A stretch of DNA of 49,790 bases, from IMG/VR virus record IMGVR_UViG_3300033153_010975, positions 1-49,790 of that record. The stretch is one strand, 5' to 3'. Source of the DNA: a virus. The translations under genes and the position numbers were made by a program. The notes under the pieces are model-generated. The model was not told the origin of the DNA. It made no database searches and saw only the letters and a list, made by a program, of their open reading frames with translations. Shown piece after piece: positions 33,273 to 40,986 of the stretch. How positions within the stretch are numbered: the first letter of the stretch is position 1; each line of letters opens with the position of its first letter.

Positions 33273-34134
33273 TTAAAAGCTCCTCATTAGCAGATTTAAT
33301 CCAAGAGCAATCAAGGTCTTCGTAAGGTTTATTAACTTTTTTAAGGATGTGCTTATAGTCACAAGGCTCTTCTCCGTTGATGTACTTACCTTGTGCAAGC
33401 TTGCTCTTGCAAAATGGGTAGTAGTTACTGGGTTCTGTTTGAAAGTGTCGAAGTATACCTGTAGGTCTTTCTTTTGTTATTATAGTGTAGTTCTCTGTAA
33501 AGACTAAAGGTACTTCAATTTTTCCAGAGCCACCGGTCATGATTTGAGATCGAACTGTAGCACCATCCTTATCTAACAACCATGTTAAATGTCCAGTTAG
33601 GATTACATTACAAGGTAGAGCAGTCAAACGCATCATTTCGTCTCGTATGAGGCGAACTAATAATTTGTAATCCTGTATTCGCTCTGTCTTTTGTCCATTT
33701 TTATTGAGAATGTAATTCATCATAGCTCTTGAAAGGAAAGTTAAACTATCAATTACGCAAGTACCTATTTCAAGGAAGAAGCCTTCCCGGATGAGAAAAT
33801 CAATTTGTCTATCGTAGGCAAGATAAGCAAAAGGATTCTTCGGGTTTTCATACTGATAACGTTCATCAGGTATGAGTTTATTTTCTTGTTTTATAAAGTC
33901 GTCTATACACAAGAGACCTTGCGGATCGAAAGAGAAAACATAGATAGGTGCGCGTGCAGTTTTAATTGAGAAAGTTTTACCTGCACCGCCCTCTCCGAGA
34001 ATAAGGAAATTTACTTTATCTTCTTCTTTATGTGGATTAGCTTCTCGAATCTTTTGTAGAATTTCAAGCTTCTTCTTTTGAAACTTTTCTCGTACCTCGT
34101 TCCTTGTAACACTTCCTTCTTTTTTAGTTTGCAT
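33262..34134 (-). CDS. Sak4-like RecA-fold ATPase
   Basis: 290 residues. Walker A GEGGAGKT (about 47-54) follows NFLILGEG; a Walker B-like CVIDSLTFLSR lies near residue 130; a sensor-like VILTGHLTW near 185; then QIMTGGSGK. Order and spacing match the phage Sak4/AAA_24-type ATPases that support single-strand annealing or Rad51-like recombination. Flanked by a Cas4-like nuclease upstream and an ssDNA-binding protein downstream, it completes a recombination set. Confidence 0.8.
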   Translation of the reverse strand: MQTKKEGSVTRNEVREKFQKKKLEILQKIREANPHKEEDKVNFLILGEGGAGKTFSIKTARAPIYVFSFDPQGLLCIDDFIKQENKLIPDERYQYENPKNPFAYLAYDRQIDFLIREGFFLEIGTCVIDSLTFLSRAMMNYILNKNGQKTERIQDYKLLVRLIRDEMMRLTALPCNVILTGHLTWLLDKDGATVRSQIMTGGSGKIEVPLVFTENYTIITKERPTGILRHFQTEPSNYYPFCKSKLAQGKYINGEEPCDYKHILKKVNKPYEDLDCSWIKSANEELLNAT

Positions 34135-34143
34135 TTCTTTCTC

Positions 34144-34539
34144 CTAAGCTTTTTGTCTTGAGAACTCTAAAACCCTATGAAGGACTTCAAGCGAGGTTTC
34201 CCCGAAGTCGTAGTGCTTCCTGCTTTTGAAGTAGGAAGGTGTATCAAAGTTATATTTAATTAAACATGTCGTTATTTCTCGACGCAACTTTCTGCTTATA
34301 AAGCCTAAATTTTCTGTCATAACTTTAAAATAAAACTTATTTTCAGTACAAATCCTGCTTTTAGCGGCGAAAATTACGAAGACATGCAAAGGCGCTCCGT
34401 CGTTAAGCATATACCAAGCTGGATGAATAGATGAAGCTTTTGGACTATTTAAGCTATCCCATTCACTTAAATCCTCTATTAAGGTTTCTAACTCTTTTTT
34501 CGTTAGCTCTAAATGGAGGTTAATTTTATTTATACCCAT
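34144..34539 (-). CDS. Unassigned protein of the recombination cluster
   Basis: 131 residues from ATG 34539, just after AAAGGAG; a longer frame to 34569 rereads the nuclease gene. Mixed helix and strand, with basic residues in the C-terminal half. It overlaps the Cas4-like gene's end by 14 bases and is followed 10 bases later by the Sak4-like gene. No family recognised. Confidence 0.65.
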   Translation of the reverse strand: MGINKINLHLELTKKELETLIEDLSEWDSLNSPKASSIHPAWYMLNDGAPLHVFVIFAAKSRICTENKFYFKVMTENLGFISRKLRREITTCLIKYNFDTPSYFKSRKHYDFGETSLEVLHRVLEFSRQKA

Positions 34540-35524
34540 CTTTTTCTCCTTTCCCAGTTTCCATTGCAAACTCTTTTGCAGGATTCCAGAACTTTATATC
34601 AATACCTGAAGGAACTTCATCATAGGAGAGAGGATTAGTTCTGATTATGCAGAAGTCGTGGTAAGGACAAGTTCGGTTATACGCTATACATCCTTCCGGG
34701 TTCTTCTTAAAGCAAGTGAGCACTACGTCATCTGCTTTACACGAGGCGAGGCTTTCAAATTCGAACTCGATGTCATTGTAGACGTCATTTATTGACCACA
34801 GCCAATCAGCCATTTGATTTTCCTTTTTCGGTAAAGGCTGACGCATAAACAAATTACCTTGCTTTCGAGAGATAAGTAAGTTTATAATGACACCGTAAAC
34901 CTGTTCTGGAGGGCATAGAGAGTACAAAGCATGCGTGTAGGTAAACGTTTGGGTGCGTAAATAGTAAGCGTCACGATACGTAGGATTATCTGAACCGGAA
35001 GTTTTATGTTCTAAAGCAAAGTAACCTCGTTCGCCGCTAAAGCAAATAGCGTCGATCTTGTAGTAAATTAAACGTTCACCATGCTCATCTATAGCTACTG
35101 CATCAAAAGCTTCAGTCGTGATAACCTCGAAATTGTCTTTATCTTTATACTCTTCAAAGTATTCTTTGAGGAGGTTGCCAAAGGCTGAAGGATTCTTTGT
35201 AGGGTGTGTTTCATCTACTTCAAACTCAAAGTCGGCTCTCCATGATTTAAGGAAAGCATCAGCGGCAGGGATTAAGTCTTTCTTCTGATACATTCCACCG
35301 TCCTTTATAATATTGTAAAGGACTTCTAATGCACAATGTACAGCTTTCCCAAAGCCGAGGTCTATGTTAATTCCACTTGGAGTCCAACCGAGAACATGCC
35401 GAAAGAAGTAATAACGCGGACACCTTAAAAAGTCGGCGATTTTAGTAGAATCTAAAACTAAAATATCTTCATTGTAAGGTACTGGTAAGCTCTTACATAA
35501 ACTCTCAAATTCTGTATAAGTCAT
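34526..35524 (-). CDS. Cas4/RecB-like PD-(D/E)xK nuclease
   Basis: 332 residues. It has LRCPRYYFFRH (C35), GKAVHCALE, then the catalytic core KIDAIC and ALEHKTSG, a helix with RTQTFTYTHALY, and a C-terminal cysteine cluster CIAYNRTCPYHDFC. These are the features of Cas4/AddB-type nucleases that bind a 4Fe-4S cluster. It could process DNA ends for recombination with the Sak4-like ATPase and ssDNA-binding protein downstream. No cas1/cas2 or CRISPR is nearby, so it is not an adaptation module. Confidence 0.8.
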   Translation of the reverse strand: MTYTEFESLCKSLPVPYNEDILVLDSTKIADFLRCPRYYFFRHVLGWTPSGINIDLGFGKAVHCALEVLYNIIKDGGMYQKKDLIPAADAFLKSWRADFEFEVDETHPTKNPSAFGNLLKEYFEEYKDKDNFEVITTEAFDAVAIDEHGERLIYYKIDAICFSGERGYFALEHKTSGSDNPTYRDAYYLRTQTFTYTHALYSLCPPEQVYGVIINLLISRKQGNLFMRQPLPKKENQMADWLWSINDVYNDIEFEFESLASCKADDVVLTCFKKNPEGCIAYNRTCPYHDFCIIRTNPLSYDEVPSGIDIKFWNPAKEFAMETGKGEKDGYK

Positions 35525-35541
35525 GCTTTTTCTCCTTTTGT

Positions 35542-35871
35542 TTACTTTTTTGTCACCTTATCGGAAAGTATAACATGCACTTCTTTCCAAAGACGCAGTC
35601 TCTCCTTCTTCCAAGTTTTAAGGAGGTCTTTAAGAAGCTTGAAGAAGACTTCTTTGTTTTCGTGTAGGTCAGAAGCTGTTAGAGGTAAATAAGCACTTGT
35701 AGTTTCTCCATCCACAGTTAAGGCGTCAGCTACAATTTGAGCTTCCGTAATGATGTGGGATTTTAAAACCCTCCCGACGCTGTCAATTTTTGAATCTAAC
35801 TTAGTTATAAGTTCGACGTTGGTGCTAAGCTTCTTTGATAGTTCTTTTGCTATTTGTCTATCATAGTACAT
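35542..35871 (-). CDS. Unassigned helical protein
   Basis: 109 residues, mostly helical and basic towards the C-terminus (LKTWKKERLRLWKEV near residue 83). It overlaps the upstream gene by 11 bases and precedes the Cas4-like gene. No motif identifies it. Confidence 0.6.
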   Translation of the reverse strand: MYYDRQIAKELSKKLSTNVELITKLDSKIDSVGRVLKSHIITEAQIVADALTVDGETTSAYLPLTASDLHENKEVFFKLLKDLLKTWKKERLRLWKEVHVILSDKVTKK

Positions 35872-36319
35872 TGTCTGGCTCCTTTCCTTCGTTGTATTGC
35901 ATAAGTTGTGTTATTGTAGGTTCGTCGTCGCATACTATCTTACGTTTGTTAGTTACTTGTATCTCTTCAACTCTCTCTGTAATAACACACTCGGAGTCGT
36001 GTGTAAAATTCATATTAACTTGAAGCTTATCAAAGATATAGCGACGTTGTGTTCCTGATTCTTCTGTAGATTCTAACCGACAGCCGTGATTATGGAGGCA
36101 TTTCAATATCTCTTCGACCTCTTTCATAGTTTTAACATAAAAGGCCACAAGAGGCTTTTTAACAGTCTCCGAAAAGAAGCTATAAGCATAATTATCTGGA
36201 AGTTTTTTTGCTAAAGTGTCAATAAAGTAAAACGTACTGGAAGATTCTTTGAGTGTTTTTACACGTCCTTTAAACTCATCTACCCAGACTTTAACTTTTG
36301 GATGCAGTTTTTTACTCAT
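35861..36319 (-). CDS. Unassigned early protein
   Basis: 152 residues with basic N-terminus, alternating strands and helices, and an acidic tail (KEPDNVL). The middle holds a Cys/His pair (KCLHNHGCRLE near residue 77) but no defined family. Its 3' end overlaps the next gene by 11 bases. Confidence 0.6.
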   Translation of the reverse strand: MSKKLHPKVKVWVDEFKGRVKTLKESSSTFYFIDTLAKKLPDNYAYSFFSETVKKPLVAFYVKTMKEVEEILKCLHNHGCRLESTEESGTQRRYIFDKLQVNMNFTHDSECVITERVEEIQVTNKRKIVCDDEPTITQLMQYNEGKEPDNVL

Positions 36320-36321
36320 CT

Positions 36322-36525
36322 TTAACTCCCTTCAGGTAGGCAGTTGAATTTCCTTTTTAAAGCTTCGCGGACTTCTTCACGTTTTGGTACATGTTTTCTT
36401 CTTGTCCTAAAGCCTGTTTCGTTAAGGTAGTTTTGGAGCTTTTCTCCAGTTAAGAATTCTCCTTCAACTATCATTCCGACTGTTCTACCTTTTGCAAAAG
36501 GCATACGATGTATTCTAACTTTCAT
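36322..36525 (-). CDS. Small basic early protein
   Basis: 67 residues, strongly basic (RTRRKHVPKREEVREALKRK near residue 40). Its start overlaps the stop of the upstream gene by four bases (ATGA). Possibly nucleic-acid binding; no family recognised. Confidence 0.6.
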   Translation of the reverse strand: MKVRIHRMPFAKGRTVGMIVEGEFLTGEKLQNYLNETGFRTRRKHVPKREEVREALKRKFNCLPEGS

Positions 36526-36914
36526 TTGTTACCTCCCTTTCCCCCTTCTTCCTCGACTTCTTCCTCGACTTCTTTAGTTAGCCTTTCGTACTCCGGATTG
36601 TCCATAAAGGAGTCAAAGTATATACTTTTTGCTATATACGCACCTGTTTTTCCCTGATTACGGTAGATCAGCAGGTTCAAACGTTTATGCATAATACCAA
36701 AAATTGTACAAGCAATACTTTGCATTACGGAAAGGCCGGTTAAGAGGAGGTAGTCTTCTGGCTGAGAATATTTAAGTTCTTGCCAAAGTGTTCTTGCAAT
36801 CTGATTTGTTGCAAAAGGAGAATAGCTTTCGTCAGAAAGATAGACAAGAGAGCCAAAGCGTTTAGCATCGGCGAAATTGTGTCCGCTTCGATTGATGACG
36901 TAAACTTTAGGCAT
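36522..36914 (-). CDS. Conserved phage protein, unknown function
   Basis: 130 residues. The pattern VYVINRSGHNFADAKRFG, then a LVYLSDES strand, and PEDYLLLTGLSVMQSIAC then NLLIYR, recalls a short protein found in many environmental tailed phages beside Cas4/Sak4-type recombination genes. A possible Rossmann-like alpha/beta layout; no catalytic residues assigned. The C-terminus is a Glu-rich then Gly/Lys-rich tail. Confidence 0.6.
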   Translation of the reverse strand: MPKVYVINRSGHNFADAKRFGSLVYLSDESYSPFATNQIARTLWQELKYSQPEDYLLLTGLSVMQSIACTIFGIMHKRLNLLIYRNQGKTGAYIAKSIYFDSFMDNPEYERLTKEVEEEVEEEGGKGGNK

Positions 36915-37209
36915 TTTCTCTTTTTCCTCCCTCTTTTTCTTCTTCGTTTATTGTTGAGATGCTTCTTACTTCTTCGTAAATAATAGTATTATCTGAGTCT
37001 GCAGCGGCGGATTCTATCAAGAATATCACGAGAACTTCAGGCTGTTTATAACCTCCGCTTGGAGGTGCAGGAAGTTTAAAATCTGTTATACCTTCCTGCA
37101 GGGCATCGATTACGTTTTTATAAGTCCGTGGTGCATTTATTATCCAGCGCTTATGATTCAGTAAAAAAGCACTCACTTTACAAGGATGATCTATAGTATA
37201 TTTAAGCAT
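36907..37209 (-). CDS. Tandem paralogue A of unassigned early protein
   Basis: 100 residues, clearly related to its upstream neighbour at 37202: both have IDHPC, then KNVIDALQE or RNVIDALQE, a FKLP element, KQPEV or DQPEV and an EEVR element. The pair overlaps by 8 bases. The C-terminus is acidic and disordered. Function unknown; a recent tandem duplication that has since diverged. Confidence 0.65.
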   Translation of the reverse strand: MLKYTIDHPCKVSAFLLNHKRWIINAPRTYKNVIDALQEGITDFKLPAPPSGGYKQPEVLVIFLIESAAADSDNTIIYEEVRSISTINEEEKEGGKRENA

Positions 37210-37528
37210 CCTTTTCCTCCTTTTCTCCGTCTACAGTTGAATAAACTCGTACTTCTTCGTGAATAGTTGAATCATTCCCTCCTTCAAAGGTAAGTTCTAC
37301 AAAAAACACTACGAAAACCTCAGGTTGGTCATAAGCGCCGTTTGAAGGTTCAGGAAGTTTAAAGTTCATTAGTTCCTCTTGAAGTGCATCTATTACGTTC
37401 CGGAAGGTTTGTGACTTAAGTAATTTCCAGCTTCTTTTACGCAATAAATAGGCTGTCACTGTACAAGGATGATCTATAACCTGTGAACTCATTGCGCCGT
37501 GATCGTTTGGTATGTTATATTTAATCAT
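37202..37528 (-). CDS. Tandem paralogue B of unassigned early protein
   Basis: 108 residues, homologous along most of its length to the downstream gene at 36907, with an extra N-terminal segment (MIKYNIPNDHGAMSSQ). It begins about 50 bases downstream of the hairpin at 37582-37631. A long A-rich run precedes the ATG on the minus strand and a normal ribosome site is weak. Function unknown. Confidence 0.6.
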   Translation of the reverse strand: MIKYNIPNDHGAMSSQVIDHPCTVTAYLLRKRSWKLLKSQTFRNVIDALQEELMNFKLPEPSNGAYDQPEVFVVFFVELTFEGGNDSTIHEEVRVYSTVDGEKEEKDA

Positions 37529-37581
37529 TGTTTTTTTTTTCTTTACTTTTTTACCTTTTTCGAATGAAGAGAAAGTTAAGA

Positions 37582-37631
37582 ATAAACGAGGGTAGGAAAA
37601 GGTTAACTAACCTACCCTCTCGCCCGTTTAT
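37582..37631 (-). terminator. Hairpin after the gene at 37628, possible terminator
   Basis: The stem AGGGTAGG / CCTACCCT (37589-37596 with 37611-37618) has a 14-base loop and is extended by a second stem, AATAAACG / CGTTTATT, with a short bulge. On the minus strand it is followed by a T-rich but not purely poly-T tract (CGTTTATTCTTAAC). Attenuator or terminator is likely; the missing U-run lowers confidence. Confidence 0.45.
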
Positions 37632-38002
37632 TCGTCTTCTTCAAATTCTGCCATCTCTTCGACTGAAAGCCGGAATGCCTCCTGCTCTTCCGGAGTCATT
37701 TTAAGGTAAGATGCGAGAACTTTATCTTTCAAGGTCTTCTTTGGCTTCCCGAAAGTCGGCTCGTAGTTGTCAAGCATCTCGGCGATCTCCGTTGGTGTAT
37801 ACGTGAACTCACCGTTCCTCTCTTTCTTGTTCAAAAGATTGCGGCATCGCGTGAAGTACTTGTCAGCCAAAGCTTGGTTTGCAAGTTTAAGCGTTATCTC
37901 TTCATTGTACTTTTCCTTGTAGGCTTCCAAGCTTTCTGGTTTGTCGATTGACGTTTCGAGGTAGCGATCCTCGTTTACTTTTACTACTCTTGTTTCAATC
38001 AT
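37628..38002 (-). CDS. Unassigned early protein
   Basis: 124 residues, charged and helical with an acidic end (VEEMAEFEEDE). Segments such as RNLLNKKERNGEFTYTP and the C-terminal EEQEAFRLSVEEM suggest a helical bundle. Its ribosome site is AGGAGAAGT. Followed by a strong hairpin. No family recognised. Confidence 0.6.
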   Translation of the reverse strand: MIETRVVKVNEDRYLETSIDKPESLEAYKEKYNEEITLKLANQALADKYFTRCRNLLNKKERNGEFTYTPTEIAEMLDNYEPTFGKPKKTLKDKVLASYLKMTPEEQEAFRLSVEEMAEFEEDE

Positions 38003-38083
38003 GTTACTTCTCCTTTTTTCTTTTACGGGTTTACTTTAAGTAGTAGATGACTAAGGTTAAGATAATAATTAACCAGAATAGGT

Positions 38084-38242
38084 TTAAAGCTCTGCGCAAT
38101 TTTTACCTCTCCCTTCTTTGTAGATTATGTAATAGTCAACAGCACGTCGGATTATCTCGGAAAGACTTAAACCGGTTTCTTCTCTCTGCTTTTTAAGGAA
38201 TTTTGCTTGGACTTTTGTTAGTTTTATGTGAAAGGGTATCAT
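38084..38242 (-). CDS. Ribbon-helix-helix-like regulator candidate
   Basis: 52 residues from ATG 38242 after TTGAGG; a longer frame to 38329 reads through a non-coding stretch. The order strand (MIPFHIKLTK), helix (VQAKFLKKQREETG), LSLSEIIRRAVDYYI is the ribbon-helix-helix pattern. A DNA-binding regulator is likely, but not shown. A 125-base gap lies upstream, which may hold a promoter; only a weak TTGGAA/TAACTT pair was seen. Confidence 0.55.
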   Translation of the reverse strand: MIPFHIKLTKVQAKFLKKQREETGLSLSEIIRRAVDYYIIYKEGRGKNCAEL

Positions 38243-38367
38243 TTGAAACCTCAAGTAAATGTGTGCTTGTTTTGTACCCAAGTTACACATAGTCGGTGAC
38301 AATTCCAAATTAAAAAGAGAAAAAATCACGTTTTCGTTGACTAATTGCTTAAAGACTTAAAGATTAA

Positions 38368-38736
38368 TTACTTAACCTTATAAACTTCCGGGTAGTTACG
38401 CTTAATAAAGTTGCGCAAGCTTTCAGGAGATATATAGAACGAATGTCTGTCTTCTAAAAACTTAGCTTTTTCACGGAAAGTCTGGAAGGCTTCTAAATCT
38501 TCAAGTACCTTCGGGAAGCGATGAAAGAATCTTTTGACTCTTCCAGCCCTGTAAGTCGGCTCTTGTTTTCTCTTGCTTAACTCAATACATTGAGTGCTTA
38601 ACTTAAGGACTTTTGCCCTTAAAGATTCGAGTTCAGGGGACATAGTGTCTGTCCCTAAAAGTTTATTTGAAACCCTATGTTGAGCTAAAAGCTTTATCAG
38701 GGCGTTAAGCTCTTTTACTGTTATACTAAATGTCAT
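38368..38736 (-). CDS. Unassigned helical early protein
   Basis: 122 residues from ATG 38736, which lies just after GAGGA and overlaps the end of the upstream gene; a longer frame would begin at 38787. Mainly helical, with a basic cluster (KRKQEPTYRAGRVKRFFHRF). No recognised domain. Confidence 0.6.
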   Translation of the reverse strand: MTFSITVKELNALIKLLAQHRVSNKLLGTDTMSPELESLRAKVLKLSTQCIELSKRKQEPTYRAGRVKRFFHRFPKVLEDLEAFQTFREKAKFLEDRHSFYISPESLRNFIKRNYPEVYKVK

Positions 38737-39148
38737 TTTTATCCTCGCTTTCTTCAATTTCCTGTACTTTTTGTTCAAGGCGATCAAGAGCTTCTGAAAT
38801 TTCTTGTTGGTTGTTTAGATAAAGAGTTGAAGCAAAGGTACACCAAGCTTGAATAAGTTCTCTTTCTGGCATTGAAAGCTTGCAATTAGCTCCGTACTCG
38901 CCAAAACCTAAGCTTACCCGGCTTAAAACTTTTGCAATCCTTAGAAGGTGGTTTGGGTTAGATAGTGTATCCTTAATTGAAACTGGTTCTAACGTTTCAG
39001 ACGTGATAAGCTTAGTAAGCATAAGTTGATTTTTAGCTAAACCAACAACTGCTTCAGCTAATTCAGCTATGCGTTGATTTAAAAGCTCTAAGGTTAGTGT
39101 TGACTCTTCTTGGAACTTTGGCTTTAATGCTTCGACTTTCTCAGACAT
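38726..39148 (-). CDS. Coiled-coil early protein
   Basis: 140 residues, with heptad-like helices near the N-terminus (LELLNQRIAELAEAV) and C-terminus (EISEALDRLEQKVQEIEES). A central cysteine-containing region separates the helices. It overlaps the next gene by 11 bases. Function unknown. Confidence 0.6.
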   Translation of the reverse strand: MSEKVEALKPKFQEESTLTLELLNQRIAELAEAVVGLAKNQLMLTKLITSETLEPVSIKDTLSNPNHLLRIAKVLSRVSLGFGEYGANCKLSMPERELIQAWCTFASTLYLNNQQEISEALDRLEQKVQEIEESEDKNDI

Positions 39149-39179
39149 AGTAAACTCCTTTTAGTTTGATAGTTAAATG

Positions 39180-39791
39180 TTAGTGAATTTCATTTAGTGA
39201 ATGTCTAAATACACCTTCCCAGTTGTTTACAAAGTTTTGAACCATCCTCATGTTTCGGATTTTTTTAAACTCTGGATTGTCACAATCCAATCGGCAAAAA
39301 TGATAAAGAAGTTGTTGTGCAAGGTATACATCTACTTTTGCATCAAAAGAACCACACCATAGCGGCCATGCAGAAAAATCAAAATCGACGTCTGCAAGGT
39401 CTGCTTCACGAAAGTGAACACCGACAAGGTTTGCACTGTTAAAACTTGCACCGTTAAGCTTTGCGCCAATAAATCTTGCATCTCTAAGATTTGCGTATGT
39501 AAAATTAGCTTTAGTAAGGTTTGCATTATCAAAATCAGCACGTGAAAAATTTGCGTTGGTTGCACAGACTCTTGTAAGATTAGCATTGACAAGGCTTGCT
39601 CGTTTAAAATTAGCGTAATGGAGACTTGCATAACTTAAGTTAACGTCATATAATCTTGCTTCGGAGAAGTTCGCCTGTCTAAGGTCTGTATGTGACAGAT
39701 CGGCGTCGGAACAGTCAAAACCGTTATAAAACCCTAAAGGAAGGCCTTCCCTTACGCGTTCGAGTATCTGTCCTCTGTTTAATTTTTGCAT
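39180..39791 (-). CDS. Pentapeptide-repeat protein
   Basis: 203 residues with about 18 consecutive A(D/N)(L/F)xx-type repeats between roughly residues 25 and 140 (DADLSH, QANFSE, NANLTR, RADFDN, KANFTY). A right-handed beta-helix is expected. The capping region (AWPLWCGSFDAKVDVY, QQLLYHFCRLDC) resembles a C-terminal domain seen in many phage pentapeptide proteins. Some such proteins mimic DNA and bind gyrase; here the function is not known. Confidence 0.85.
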   Translation of the reverse strand: MQKLNRGQILERVREGLPLGFYNGFDCSDADLSHTDLRQANFSEARLYDVNLSYASLHYANFKRASLVNANLTRVCATNANFSRADFDNANLTKANFTYANLRDARFIGAKLNGASFNSANLVGVHFREADLADVDFDFSAWPLWCGSFDAKVDVYLAQQLLYHFCRLDCDNPEFKKIRNMRMVQNFVNNWEGVFRHSLNEIH

Positions 39792-39831
39792 AGTTTAATC
39801 CTTTCTTTAAAGTAGAAAAAGTGAGTTAAAA

Positions 39832-40185
39832 TTAATCTTCACTGTCCTGAATTACTTTATCCAAGACGGAAGCGGGTACAGGTTCATTATCTACGTTTGC
39901 CCGTAAAGCTCCAACCTTAACACGCGTCAGGGCGTTTGACAGCTTGCGACTTTTCAAAGGACGTTTGAAGTTTACGGAGTTCAGGATTTGCAAAGCTTCT
40001 TCGTCGCTTTTGACTTCTTCGAGTAAGTCAGAGTCTCGTAAGGCCTTCGCGTAGTCGAGAATACAGCGGTTTGCAAATGCGTTTCGGGATTGTAAGGTAA
40101 TTCCGTTGTCCCTGTAGAAAAGGATTAGAGAAGCAAGTTCTCGAATAGGGACTTTTGCTTGAATGTAAACGTAGTCGTCAGTCAT
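39832..40185 (-). CDS. Unassigned early protein
   Basis: 117 residues. A strand-helix N-terminus (YVYIQAKVPIRELASLIL) is followed by a helical middle and a basic segment (FKRPLKSRKLSNALTRVKV). The first half could be a small DNA-binding unit. Its start overlaps the upstream gene by four bases. Confidence 0.6.
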   Translation of the reverse strand: MTDDYVYIQAKVPIRELASLILFYRDNGITLQSRNAFANRCILDYAKALRDSDLLEEVKSDEEALQILNSVNFKRPLKSRKLSNALTRVKVGALRANVDNEPVPASVLDKVIQDSED

Positions 40186-40391
40186 TTGTTTTTCTCCTCA
40201 TTTTTACTTCTTTCTTTGTTGGTTTTATTTGTGAAATAGTAAGTACCTACGACTCTTCCGTCGAGGTTGTGAATTGGTGATATGCTTTCCGGGATTAACT
40301 GTTGATGTCTCAGACTGTTTGCAATTTTACATAAGATAGCCGCATATGCGTCTTCGTAGTTATCTACTTCTATGTCAATAATTAATTGCAT
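40182..40391 (-). CDS. Small early protein
   Basis: 69 residues with a beta-strand N-terminus (LIIDIEVDNYEDAYAA) and a basic, polar tail (NKTNKERSKNEEKNK). AAGGAG lies 9 bases upstream of the ATG and the upstream mini-gene overlaps it by 10 bases. No family recognised. Confidence 0.6.
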   Translation of the reverse strand: MQLIIDIEVDNYEDAYAAILCKIANSLRHQQLIPESISPIHNLDGRVVGTYYFTNKTNKERSKNEEKNK

Positions 40392-40507
40392 GCTGTTTTC
40401 TCCTTGTCTTTTAATCTTCTTATATACCTGCGTATCTCGACTTCTCCGGTTTCTTTAGTACCCGTTCGACTTACTTCACTGTTGAGAAGGCCTATAAATT
40501 GGGACAT
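40382..40507 (-). CDS. Short basic protein, first gene after the AT-rich gap
   Basis: 41 residues from ATG 40507, preceded by AAAGGAAAAGAAG. Its 3' end overlaps the next gene by 10 bases and carries that gene's AAGGAG. A basic segment (EVEIRRYIRRLKDKEK) is visible. It is the first minus-strand gene downstream of the AT-rich gap, a position suited to an early regulator; this is inference. Confidence 0.6.
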   Translation of the reverse strand: MSQFIGLLNSEVSRTGTKETGEVEIRRYIRRLKDKEKTACN

Positions 40508-40615
40508 CTTCTTTTCCTTTCTTTTTAGTGCTTTTTAAGTGTAGGGTAAAAGTAAGTTAGCAATTTTTTCCCTATTTGCAAGGTTTTTCTTAGGTTTATG
40601 CTATTTTTCTCTTGA

Positions 40616-40660
40616 AAGCTTTTGCGCTTGAGGTTAAATTCATGGGAATTCTTTAATCAA
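40616..40660. repeat. Left arm of imperfect inverted repeat
   Basis: Reads, on the reverse strand, TTGATTAAAGAAT ... CATGAA ... TTAACCTC ... AAAGCTT and pairs in the same order with 40768-40808 (TTGATTAAGGAAT, CATGAA, TTAACCTC, AAAGCTT). The blocks are separated by small size differences. The two arms face each other around the A/T-rich core, about 107 bases apart. Confidence 0.6.
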
Positions 40661-40767
40661 TAAAAAAGGTTAATCCCTATATGTTTCAATTATTATATAT
40701 TTAATATATATATATTATAGAATGAATACAGTTTTCCTTACATACTTTTTTAAATACCGTGTTTTCG

Positions 40768-40808
40768 TTGATTAAGGAATACATGAAAGCTTAACCTCAA
40801 AAAAGCTT
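40768..40808. repeat. Right arm of imperfect inverted repeat
   Basis: Partner of the arm at 40616-40660. The blocks TTGATTAA, GAAT, CATGAA, TTAACCTC and AAAGCTT recur in the same order when the left arm is read in reverse complement. Each arm also contains an AAGCTT hexamer. The arrangement could serve as binding sites for an initiator or repressor. Confidence 0.6.
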
Positions 40809-40946
40809 ATATTAAGAAAGTAATAAGGTAAAAATAGTTAGAACCTTAGAGAAAAATGTGAAAAAAGGACAAATTTTACTAACAAAATCTAAATAGCAAA
40901 AAAGCTGTTTTTAATTGGTAAAGAGAGTTAGTTACTTAAAATCTCA

Positions 40947-40958
40947 AGGTTTAAACCT
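40947..40958. promoter_or_regulatory. Perfect 12-bp palindrome, possible operator
   Basis: AGGTTTAAACCT is its own reverse complement. It lies within the gene-free stretch, about 30 bases beyond the 3' end of the minus-strand gene at 40987, and is therefore not in coding DNA. It may be a regulator-binding site or a chance palindrome. Confidence 0.3.
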
Positions 40959-40986
40959 GTTAAAGTGCCTTTCTTTTGGGTTGCTT

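Larger units (their letters stand above)
40508..40986. other. AT-rich non-coding region, candidate replication origin
   Basis: 479 bases without a supported gene. It holds a near-continuous A/T core (40691-40720, alternating TATATA), flanked by an imperfect inverted repeat (40616-40660 and 40768-40808), and a perfect 12-bp palindrome AGGTTTAAACCT at 40947-40958. A/T core with flanking repeats is the usual composition of phage replication origins. It may also carry promoters for the minus-strand genes, though no convincing -35/-10 pair was found. Confidence 0.5.
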
